Shown: piece by piece, positions 28,369-39,371 of the stretch
How the letters are laid out: each line of letters starts with the position of its first letter
How positions within the stretch are numbered: the stretch's first letter is position 1
From: Tetrahymena elliotti 4EA
Lineage: Eukaryota; Ciliophora; Oligohymenophorea; Hymenostomatida; Tetrahymenidae
Length of the DNA stretch: 64,000 nucleotides
Reading direction: 5' to 3'
Assembly (NCBI GenBank): GCA_000231825.2
Contig: JH720312.1
Span: 248,001-312,000, forward strand
The notes under the pieces: model-generated
Database searches by the model: none
The model's input: the letters and a program-made list of their open reading frames with translations, nothing else
What the model was told of the DNA's origin: nothing
Program-made: the position numbers and the translations under genes

Positions 28369-31300
28369 TCAGTAAAAACTAAAATTAAACTTTTTTTTCT
28401 TAGATTTAGATAGAGAAATATTTAAAATGTCTTCTATGTTTTCTTATAATTACTAACTAATAACTTAGGTTTGAACACATGTTTGGCTTGCAATAATTTC
28501 TCTCTTTTTTTTACGATATCCTACATACTTATTTACAACAGGAACAACTATAGAGTAGCAAATAATGAGGACGTGCAAAATAGTAGTTATGATGATATAA
28601 GCTAATTATTTTTATTAAAAATAAAATAAATTTTTAAGTTGTGAATGAATAATCAATCAAATATTGAATATTAAATTTTTAAGAAAATGATTTTTACCTT
28701 TACAAAAATAAGTTATAATATCTCTGTCACTTTCTAAAGTTTATGTCAGAGCTATTAGCAAATTTAAAATTACTTGTAGTAGCTAAAAAAATCTGACAAA
28801 AATGTTTAAGAATTAGGAACTAAATAGTTTAAAGATTAGAGCATAAACCAAGAATCCAAATTCTAAAGAAAAGAATATCCAATACATGATTTTATACCAT
28901 TCTGACTTAAAAAAAACAACGATTGCTACAATAGCCACTTTTTTAGCTTCAAATATTACCCAAAATAGCTGATAGAGTACTTTGTTTTCTCTTAAATTTT
29001 CTAGGATAGAAATGTATTAAACTTTAGATTAGCTGTTATACCTTTATCTATAGTCTAAAAAGAAAAGAAGAATTTTGATGAATAAAAATAAATATATCAG
29101 TAAAGCTATGATAGCCATGATGAAACTACTCAATTCTTCTGAATTATTTATCATCTCTTTATTCTTAATTTTTTATGCCTCTAGATAAAAGAATGAATAG
29201 GAACTAATCAATATAAAGTTTGAGCACAACATAAAAAACCTTAACAATAAATTCCATCTGCAATATTAATATGTCTTCTCTAACACACTGTGCCATTTTC
29301 CAACAAAGTATAGCAAACATAACACAATGCAGCATCCAATAAGAACAGTAAATTGATAAAAGCAGTTTTCTAAAAATAATGGGTAAAGGGTTTAAATTCC
29401 ATATTAAAAGCTACTGCTTGTTTTTTTAAGAATTTCTATTGAGTAATAATCTATTTAATTTGAATCTTTTTAATCATTAGTGTAAGGATTATGAAATAAG
29501 ACGAAGAAATTAAAATTATAAGCATTTTTTAAATGTAACTCTGTTAGTTAGAGATCATTTATTTAACTAGTGAAATAGCTATTTCCTAATAATTACTAAT
29601 TTTGTAAATAAAACCAAATTGCACTGCTCACTTCAGGGGAAAAAAGTCCTATTGTGCCTCCAATAATTATAGCAGCTAGAGATAATTTCTAATTAACATC
29701 ACTTAAGCTTTAAGATTTTTCATATTAATTTATGCACTCTTCTCTCTCTTCCCATTAACCTGTTTCAAAATTTAAATAAAATGTTTATTAAAAAGATTTT
29801 TTTTAATTATAAATTTTACAATTTAGGCTTCTAATTTAATTATACAATTTTATTTCATCTTAAATTTAGTTGCTCATTTCACAGATTCCTGTTAGCAAGC
29901 TTTTTGATAAAGAGAAGCTACAAGTAATACAATCGGTATTTTTCGGTCCACTGCAAGCATCACAACTTGAGTCGCATAAATTACAAATAGCATTTTAAGG
30001 ATCTGTTGGTTAATTTTTATTATAATAACCTTCTTCACATAAATTGCAAGTACCACTTTTTGAGTTTAGGTAGTAAAATTAATTACATGATGTACATATC
30101 TTTGGATTTGTACTTGAACAAGTTAAACAGTTGCTAGGACAAGGTTAACAAGTGCTATTTGAATCTAAGTAATATCCTAAGTTACATGAAACACAAACTG
30201 GAGATGTACCAAATGAGTTATATTAACATGTTGAACAATTATTTATTTGGCAATTTTATGCAAGATTTCTGAATTTAATAAGAGAAATTTCACAAATTTA
30301 ATTTTCTTGTTCACATTCAACACAAGAATCATGACATTTTCTACATATATTTGTAACAGGGTCTAAGAAAAAACCTTGTTTGCAATAAATGCAAGTTTAA
30401 TTAATTTTATTCAAATTCACACAGTTTGCATCTTAGAAGTGACGACATTTGTTGCCTAAAGACTCAAAGGCTTAAAAAAATTTATTACTTTAGCATATGT
30501 GAAATTTTTGGTTTTATTAATTGCTATTTAAGCTATCTATACAGTATCCATTTAGGTTAAAGTAATTACATTAAGAGCTCACTGGTTGACTTTTATTAAT
30601 TTCACACTCTAAGCATTCTAGGTTGTTTTGACAGTTTTCACAAGATTGTTCTATTAATTTTTATCCATTAATTAATATCAAATATTTACCTTAAAATTTA
30701 GACAAACAAAAACCATCAGATAATTTAAATTTTTTACCTTAACATTCTGTACAGAATTGTTAATAAAAATTGTAAGAAAGTGCTAATCCTTACTCTTAAC
30801 ATTGACTTTTTAAAATGCATTTATTTTAGAATAAATAAAAACCTTAATGGCATTAATCACAATAATATTCTCCATCTTTATCACTTTGATATACCCTACA
30901 GTGTTCAATTTCAAAAGTGCTCTTTTCATATTAATTTACTTTATTTTTTAAACAAATTAAGTCATTATAATGAGTCATTTAAGGATCAAAATTTTCCTCA
31001 CATTTCTAACATTTTCCATCATTACATGTCAAGCAACCAACAGGACATGGAATGCAAACCTTAGTCTATTAATCAAAATAAAAATGTTCATCAGGACATT
31101 TTTCAATGCAATCAATACCATTTTCTTAAATTATGGGAAATAATGATTATTTTTAACACTTTATAGCCTTTTCTGAGATGCTAATTTTGAAATTTTATTT
31201 GCCTTAATCAATAAATAAATGAAGGTCTTTAACTGAATCTATTATTTTCTAATAATTGATATTCCACTCATTTTTTTCTCTTAATTCATTTACATTTTGA

Positions 31301-32469
31301 ATTTCAATGCATGTCTTTTATTAATCCATTAAGATACTTAAGAAATTATCTTAGCAAATTACACATTTGCCATTAATTTTTAGACATCCATTTTTAATTA
31401 AAATACTATTCAATATTTAATCAGTAAAATGGGTTGAAGTTGATTACTTTAATTAAAGTTATGAGCATTAACTTTTTTATAAAAAATAAGCACATCTTCT
31501 ACATTAATTTTGACTTAAGCAAGTTAAGCAATTAATTAAATATTATGTGCATTTTTCATCATTGAATTCAAGAGTTTTCTTCTGAAATAAGGAGTTTTAG
31601 GTTTTATTGTGTTTATCATTTTTGACGCATTAAAATGGCCCTCTTTTGATAATTAAAAAAAAGGTTATTAACAATTAAACTTTTTGTATGGTAATTTTTA
31701 ATAAGTAAAAATTAATTAAGGTGATGAAAATATTTCTAAAAGAACATTTAAAAGATCATATTACATTTAGAAGCTAGCAACAGAAAAATAATACTAAGCA
31801 CTATCGCTCTCTATAAATATTTGAAATTCTTTCTTCTAGTATCGACTGAAATTTAATTTTATATTTTATCTAATTAATGAAGATCGGATGTCATCAAAAG
31901 ATTGAATATATTCAAAATATTAATAATCATCAGTTAAGACCACAATTTTATAAGTAAACTAATTTTGCCTAAATACGTAAAAGAAAAAAATAAATAAAAT
32001 TAATAAATATCTAAATACCAAAATAAACTAAAATCTATGTAACTAGTTTCCTAATCCAAAAATTTTCTAATTTAAATCTATGAGCTAAAAATTTTAGTTA
32101 CTTTAAAATTTTGTTGTTCAAAATAGTATCTTCAATTGAGATATCGAAGGATATATCATCACATTTGTACATTACAAAGTTGTATAAAAGCTATATAGAT
32201 GGGATAATATTTTGTAGTCCAACAATACTTATAGGATTTAGGTTGAGCTAGTAAATGTGGTTATTTACAGTTGACCCTTACTAAATAATGTTGTATCCTT
32301 TTACAATGGTCTAAAGAGGCACCGAAGAGAGAAAAATACCTAATATTAAATAGATAATATTTTATTATATGATAAATGAGATGAGCTTAAATCTTATACT
32401 GGAAGAAAGTGTTTGAATGACATTTAAAAATAGTAAAAGGAGAATCTTTCTGAAAAAGCAATTATCCAT
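28369..32469 (-). CDS. Cys-rich (furin/growth-factor-receptor-like repeat) multi-pass membrane protein
   Basis: Start ATG 32469 gives a hydrophobic leader (MDNCFFRKILLLLFLNVIQT), consistent with a signal peptide. Stop is the TGA at 28369-28371. The middle (about 29870-31600) is packed with Cys-x2-Cys repeats such as CIPCPVGCLTCNDGKCQKC and CQPCPSNCLTCSSTNPKIC, as in furin-like or growth-factor-receptor cysteine-rich domains abundant in ciliate surface proteins. The C-terminal third (about 28400-29720) has roughly seven or eight membrane segments and ends in a basic cytosolic tail rich in Lys and Ser. Introns include a clear one near 28608-28696, one near 31970-32030 and probably one near 31650-31740; the N-terminal junctions are less certain. 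A receptor or channel role is inferred. It lies between the two TauE/SafE paralogues. I do not recognise a named orthologue. Confidence 0.75.
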
Positions 32470-33232
32470 TTTGCTTATTCTTTTTTCAAAAGGAAATTAA
32501 TTTTTTCTTAATTTTATATTTATAAATTATTTGTATGATTAAGAAAGTATTTACTAACAACTTTTATTAATACAAACAATTGATTAAAACAAAAAAGAAA
32601 AGCAAAGTAAAGATTTTCAATTGATTAATATAATCTGAGATTCAATTTACTCTTAAGTTTTTATCACTTTTCAAAATAAATTAGATTAAATTCATCAAAA
32701 AATCTATTATTTTTATTTGCCATTAGAGACCAATAAAATTTATTTATGAATTTTATCAATCGATTTGCTGCTTAATTATCTCTAAATCATCTACAAAATA
32801 CATGGTTTTAATTTTTGATGACTAAATCTTTTATCAAAAGCAAGATACCTTCCCATCAAAAATTTATTTTTATGATAATATTTAATTTACAATATCATAA
32901 AATAAGGAGGGTTTTGAATAACATAAAAATAATTAAAGTTAAATTGTTTTCCGAATTTTGAAATGGATGATTGTAATTGGATTTTTTACGTTATCATAAA
33001 ATTAATTATAAGCCATTAATTTGATAAAATGTGTGATAGATAGTCTTTATTTTTTAATTAACAAATTTTCTCATAAATTATTAAAGTTTTTCTCTGAATT
33101 GAAATGTAATTTAATTATTAGTATTAGTACAAATTATAAAATTTTAATTTGATAGAATAGAATACATTTTTTGAAAAATACAAATTATTTTTATTTTTAT
33201 TAAATTAATAGTTAATGAAAGAAAGATATATT
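32470..33232. other. Intergenic between receptor and TauE/SafE paralogue 2
   Basis: About 760 bp of AT-rich sequence with no coding signal. It should contain the receptor promoter and the transporter 3' untranslated region. Confidence 0.55.
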
Positions 33233-35141
33233 TCATTGAGCTTTGCAAAAAGGGGTTTAGTTTACTAAACTATCCCATCCATATCTTACTCCTTTTTTAG
33301 TGAGATAAACAATAAATGCAACAATATTCAGTTGTGCTAATCCAAAAACAATAAAGACAATTAAATAGCTTGCTTTCTTTTTTTCAACATATTTGTATAT
33401 CAACTTAGCACATAGAAATCCACCAATAAAAGATAATATACTAAAAAGTATTATCTATGATAAATTCAAGTAATCGTTAGTGAAAACCTAAATAATTGTG
33501 GTTGTAGATATAAAGAAATAGTTAAATCCACAAGTTGCAGCAGCTACTTAGGGATGAACTCCAGAAGCTAATAAAATAGGAACAAGAGCCAGGCCAGCAC
33601 CAACACCAAATGTACCAGCAAGCATACCAGCTGTCAAACCTGTTTATAAAGAATATTTAAAAAGGGTTTATATACAAGATAAGCAGAATTATTTGAAATA
33701 AATACTAAAGTTGTTTAATAAATAAATGAAAAATAATTCTAAAATTAGATGTAACTATTTTTAATTTATTTTTTGCTTAAATATTTTAATATATTAAATA
33801 GAATAATAAAATAAATGTTAAGTTACCTGCTAAGGAAATTTTAAGGTACTACATCTTGTTAGTAACATCTAAATCACTAGAAAACTCATCCTCTAAATGG
33901 TATTTTTTAATCATAATTTTCCTTCTTTTTTCCCATTTCAAAAGGAAGGATCTGATTAAAAAGACAGCTAAAAATGCTAAAATAACTATGCCTGCATTAG
34001 TAATCCAGTAGCTAGTAGAACAAGTGGTAATACCTACAAAGCTTTTAAGCCCTTTACCGCCTCTGATAAAAACAAGCATCTAAACAGAAAAGAAAACTAT
34101 GACTAGTAGAATAAGTTTCTTAGTTGGAACTTACTTGTATTCTTCTTTATAAAATTCGTCTAATTCTTCATTGCCAGATGCTTCAACAAAAACTTTATTT
34201 TATCCTACTTCACTTTCTTTGATAGCATTTTAGCTAATCAATATTGATTATCTCTTCAAGTTATCCTAATGCGTTTATTGAGGTTGATAATAGGAATTAG
34301 TTCTCTCTTTAGCTACTTCTTCTTCAATCAAATAAGATCTTAGTAAACCTTTTGAAGCATCTAATTATTAACCATTTTGATTATTACTATTTTATGATCT
34401 TGGGTTTTAAGGGAGTAAATATTCTACTTCTTGAATCTCTTATTCATTTTAAATATCTTTAACGTTTTATGAGCTAATAGTTCTTTATTCTTTGGAATTT
34501 TTGTTAATATTTAGATTTACTTTCTAAGATTGATTACCATTTTAATCTATTTCTTACAAAGAAAGCCCTTCTTTAACATTATTTCCTTCGTTTTCTTAGT
34601 CATTATCTAAAAGATTTTCATTTTCGAAGCATTTTTGTTATTCCTTTTTAAGTCTATATAAATTTAATCCCTTTTTATACATATAGGGAGATATCATTAA
34701 CAAAAAGCATATAAAGAGCAGGCCTGCAGCTATTTCAGGTAAGAGAATATTTAAGAAAATACCAACATTAGTTCCTAAAAGGACCATAGGATTAATCATT
34801 AAAACAATATTATAATCAATAATTGGCTTGTCTTAAAATGGATGTTTCTTAAAAATAAGAAGTGTTGAATTAGCTAAGCAGCTTCCAAACAATATGCAGT
34901 AAGATATAAATGTTGCTACTTTTGTCTAATAATTTAGCATGAGCATAAGCATAGGTACTTTTACAATTCCACCCCCTAATCCTCCAACATTTCCAATACC
35001 AACTACTATAGGTATGAATATATATGTAATAACATCTAAGACTGTTGGAGGCCAAAGAGAATCATGGACACAAGTGTCATTAGAACTGCAGTAAAAATTA
35101 AAGTCACAATCACTATCTGTTGTGCATGAAATTGTACTCAT
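33233..35141 (-). CDS. TauE/SafE family membrane transporter (paralogue 2)
   Basis: Exons 33827-35141 and 33233-33639 are joined across a 187-bp intron, giving 574 codons ending in TGA (573 residues). Start ATG is at 35141 (MSTISCTTDSDCDFNFYCSS). The membrane halves are nearly identical to paralogue 1, with the same GNVGGLGGGIVKVP and LAGTFGVGAGLALVPILL signatures and the same C-terminal block KKGVRYGWDSLV. The hydrophilic loop between the halves differs strongly in sequence but keeps its Gln/Glu-rich character. The intron position is identical, so the genes are duplicates that diverged mainly in the loop, intron and flanks. Predicted to transport sulfite, sulfonate or a related anion across a cell or organelle membrane; substrate unknown. 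Confidence 0.88.
33640..33826 (-). other. Intron of TauE/SafE paralogue 2
   Basis: Donor GTAACTTAA after GCAG and acceptor AACAG before GTTTGAC. It sits at the same codon and phase as the intron in paralogue 1 but has unrelated sequence. Confidence 0.87.
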
Positions 35142-36187
35142 TTAAGTAAAAAATTGTAAAGTTGATTTTTAAGCTAAATTTTTAGTTAAGTTAAATCTTT
35201 ATTTGAAATTGAAAGAATTAGATATAAACACCCTACAATAATAAAGATCTTATTAAAACTTAGTAATAATCAATATAAGTATAAAAGAAATAATATTAAT
35301 TACTTCCATACATATTTAATTAAGATCAATTAATCATAATTATTCATTATAGATAACCCCAATCAATCAGGGTTAAATTTAGAATCTCTTATATTACATT
35401 CATAAAAAATGAATAACGAAAGAAAATTTCTGGAAGATTATCATGACGAAACCTTTTTGTAAATTGTTAATTTTGTTATGATTAAATATTTAAGAAAAAG
35501 ATAAAATAAAGAAATCATTACTCTCCCTATCTTGTTTACAACTTTTATTGGAGAGTTTTTTTCTTCTATCACCAAATATTTAGTTGGAGGAAATTATAAT
35601 GAAGACAGTTTTCATAAATAATCTATAAATAGGTTCTCAGTTCTTTATCATATCTAATAAAATAAAACACTCCCCAATTATTTTTAACCTCATTCTAAGT
35701 TATTTAATTTAGTCGATATCAATTTGAAACATAGAATTTTGTTATCTACTCAAATTGATATTCAATTAAAATAGTCTTATTATTTTTATCAATATTATTA
35801 AATTTATTCTAGCTTTCTTATCGAGTTCTATTTCTAATTCAAGAAATAGAAAAATTTCAATTACAAAATATTTAAACTTAATAATGCAAAAGGTTTGATT
35901 GTGTTGTATTCTTAGTTTATTTTATCTGAATTGGAAAATTAATTGAAAATTTTAATATTCAGATAAAGATGATATTCATATTAAAAAAGAAATATTTTCT
36001 ACTTCGGGTAAGCAAATTGTAATATTTTTATTAAAATTTTTTTAAATGTTGAAATATTCAGGTAAAAAAACAAAAAAAATTCGAAAATAGTTTGGATGGT
36101 AAATTTGAAAAATGATAAGAATGACAAGAAACAAAAACAAAGTATTTAAAATTGTATTTTCAGTATTTTTTCTTGAATAAGTTTTAA
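35142..36187. other. Intergenic, AT-rich
   Basis: About 1 kb between the TauE/SafE paralogue 2 start and the stop of the syntaxin-like gene. No reading frame or RNA gene could be supported. Confidence 0.55.
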
Positions 36188-37719
36188 TCATAATTTATTA
36201 GTATTGTTAGAATTATTACTAGAAGATGAACTCTTGCTTCCTCCACTGCTTATCATCAAAATTAAAATTACAACAATAACAGTTACTAAAAGGCAAAGTT
36301 AAAGACTATATTTTAATAAAAAAAACAAAATTATTTTACTTCAATAACATTATTTATTTATTTATTTAATATAATTGAATAGGGACTATGTTTTTTATTT
36401 GTAATGAATGTAAATGAAAAAAATTACGTTGTGTTCGTAGTAGAATTAGTCAATTTTTTAGTATCTTCCATGATCTTGGCAGTTTCTTCAGTTTGGTATT
36501 ATGTATCTTAAACAACTGCAACCATATTTTCTAGTATTAAATTATTAGAATGAAGAAAAAATCCACAAAAATAAAGAAGAATTATTTTACCAATTTAGAT
36601 TCCTTGCTCAGCAACTTTATTATCTAAATCTTAAATCATAGAGACTGCTTAGGAGAGATTTCTTTTATCATTTTCAAAAATAATATTTGATAAAATTTCA
36701 AGAATAATTAAATTACTGTAAGACATCTTATAAATCTCTAGCTCTAGCTTCAAGCATTTCTTATTCATGTCTTTATTCATTTATTCTTTATCTTTAACGC
36801 CTAATTTAATTTATTATCTGAATTAGTAAACTTTTTACTCTATTTATTTTAATTACTCGCTTGTTGGTTCCGCATCAACACCCTGCTCAAACCTTTGCTC
36901 TTAAAATTTATTAAGTTTTTAATTTCTCTGTTCTATATTTGCATATTTTTCAGCTATTATTTTAAACTTAGTCTAGAATTGTTCCAATTACTATCTTTGT
37001 TAGGCCATGTGTATTTCTTTTAAATTCTTTATATAGAACATAAAATAAGATTCGAATGTTATTTTTTTCTTATAATGCTATACTTTATCGCTTTGAGAAT
37101 TGACTGTTATCTCTACTAACCTTGCATATAATTTACCTAATGTTTTAGACTCTGTAGCACATATTTATATTTCTTCCTTGCTTTTAATATTGATAAAATA
37201 AATTGAATCTATTCTTTGATCTTACTTAGAGATTAATTTTCTATTTTTACATATTTCTTCTGAATTGTTCATCAGATCCTCTCAATTCTAATTCTGGTAC
37301 CTTTTTATTTGCATTAGAATATATTATTATCAATTACCTGCTCATTTAGTTAAATCTTTTGAAATTTTAAACAAAATCAATCAATCAATAATTTACTTTG
37401 AGATCAAGCTGCTTTAAGTATTTTTATATTGAATTGAATTTTATATTCCACTGGTTTCCTAAGTTTTATATTTCAGATGAAGCATCTTAATTCTTATTTA
37501 TTAGGACCTCCTATTAATTTTATTAAAATGAATCATTTTCAACTGGACAAACTAATTTAATTTGCTGATCTATGATTAAATACTATGCTACTACAAAATC
37601 ACAATAAAGATACCTTCAGTTCATAATTTCTCTACTTACTGTTCTATTTATAATTATTAAAATGGCTATTTTATTATTAAGTTCAGTAATAAGTTTACAT
37701 CAGATTAGAAATTGTGCAT
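36188..37719 (-). CDS. Syntaxin-like Qa-SNARE
   Basis: The 3' half is well resolved. A SNARE helix reads LEARARDLQDVLQNLSQAV then SMIQDLDNKVAEQGIQIENM, with the zero-layer glutamine in AEQGIQI. It continues through a Thr/Glu-rich end into one membrane anchor (LCLLVTVIVVILILM). Syntaxins sit on target membranes and pair with other SNAREs to drive vesicle fusion. The short tail after the anchor is unusual: about 20 residues rich in Ser and Asn before the TGA at 36188. Frame is held by short introns at 36801-36838 (38 nt), 36662-36716 (55 nt), 36531-36590 (60 nt) and about 36305-36427. Upstream coiled-coil sequence (QQRQQLEQFQTKFKIIAEKY) fits the Habc and linker region. The N-terminus is uncertain: the ATG at 37719 is one candidate, and a further exon near 38014 is possible. 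Confidence 0.75.
36801..36838 (-). other. Very short (38-nt) intron in the syntaxin-like gene
   Basis: Donor GTAAAAAG and acceptor AAATTAG. Removing 38 nt joins SEQLKQIE to RQRQRINEQRHEQEM in the phase needed for the SNARE helix. Without it, the frame leading to the SNARE motif is lost. Confidence 0.65.
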
Positions 37720-39371
37720 GAATATACTATGCTAAATTCAAAAATACTTTATATATTTATTTATCTATTGGTTGATTGATTGATTGATATTTCTTAGCTT
37801 CAAATGTTAACTTAACTTTTGTATAGGGATAGTAAGTAATATTAAAATCAAATTTTATTTTATTAATCAAAAATTAATTAATTGACTTTTTTATATTTTA
37901 CCATCAAAAAAGCATTTTGAAAATAAGAATATTTTAAATTAAATTTGATACTTGAATACTAGCTTGTGCTATGAGCAGTCTCAAAATAAATACATCATTT
38001 ATTTTCTACTCCATATCAAGAAATTTCCTAATTTTGACGCTATTTTATCTTTTTTTCTATTTTTTGTGAATTCAAATAATGCTTAAAAAAACTGTTTTTG
38101 TAAAAATTTATTTTAAAATATACTTTTTTTTACATATATAAATTATTATGAGCAATCAAGCATAAAATTGTAGTCAATAACACAAAGAGTTGATAAAGGT
38201 ACTTTCAATATGCAATACAAAAATGAATTAAAATTACAATAATTTTAAGCTTAAATCATACATCAAATATGAAATTTTACATAAATTAGGTGATAAAATT
38301 AACAGATAAATAAGATCCACAAATTAATTAATTTCTTTGAACTGTAAAATCGCATAATTAATGTTTACTGATCAATAATTATACACTGATATTATTTTGT
38401 TTATTAAATTTATTTAACTAAAAAACAAACAATAAAATCATTCAAATCACTTTTTTTGTGAAAAATAAAGGTTATAAAGCAACTATTTTTTTATTTTAAT
38501 TTACATTAGATAATCTCGAGTGGTGGTAATTCATAAAGGCTTTGTAGAACCTTCAATTTAAAAAAAATAAGTATATTTCTAGAATTTATAAACTGGATGA
38601 ATTTTAAAAACATATTTGTTTTTTCTTCTAAATGAAAATAAATTTTTTAAAAGACTGAAAGTAGTAAGAAATACTTTAAAATAATTTTATCCATTTAAAG
38701 ATATTTAGAAGAATATAAATTGAAACTGATCAAAAATAAATTTATCTTGGGGTATTTTAGAATATGAGCCCTAATACTTTGAGACAATACTTAACCTGTT
38801 TGCTTTATTATCCTTATTTTACAAAATATAATTTATTTATTTATTTATTAGAAAATGAGAAATGACTTTTTCTGAAGAGATATTAGCTTACTTGATTATT
38901 TAATTAACATATTACCTCTCAACTGCAGACTATTTATTTATAGTTAGGATTTAGAACAAAAACTCTGCCGTAATTTATATTTTTTATTGATTTAATGGAT
39001 ATGATTACTATGCTGATTAATTTTTTATTTTGTCAAATAAGATCATTAGAATCTTCAAAATTTTTTATTGAAATAACAAAAAATTTTTTATGAAATTGTT
39101 CAAAGATACCCTAAAATAAAATGATATTTTGAGGTAAAAATAGAATTATTTAATCATTTGGAAAACTTATAGACTTTTGTAAAAATAAGAATTGGTGAGA
39201 TTGATGGGTTTTTGATTTAATAAATTTACAGTTTACAGTAAATTAAATAATTAAAGATAAGATTAAATTTTATAAAGAGAAATTAAAGTAAATATTATTT
39301 AAATTAACAAATAAATTAAGCTAATAAGATTAAATTACAAATAAATAAATATTTATTTATTTGACTAAAAA
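37720..39371. other. Intergenic between syntaxin-like gene and copy D (divergent)
   Basis: About 1.65 kb separates two divergent genes, so it should contain both promoters. A TTGA microsatellite lies at 37772-37788. A minus-strand frame starting at 38014 (MEQKINDVFILRLLIAQAS) ending in a GTATCAAAT donor could be a first exon of the syntaxin-like gene; I could not confirm it. Confidence 0.5.

Noticed and set aside
30780..31064. 94-codon plus-strand frame
   Set aside because: It is antisense to the Cys-rich repeat region of the receptor gene, where the regular Cys spacing shows the minus strand is coding.
25114..35141. Bacterial contamination as source of the TauE/SafE genes
   Set aside because: Both genes have spliceosomal introns at the same position and use TAA/TAG for Gln, so they are native nuclear genes.
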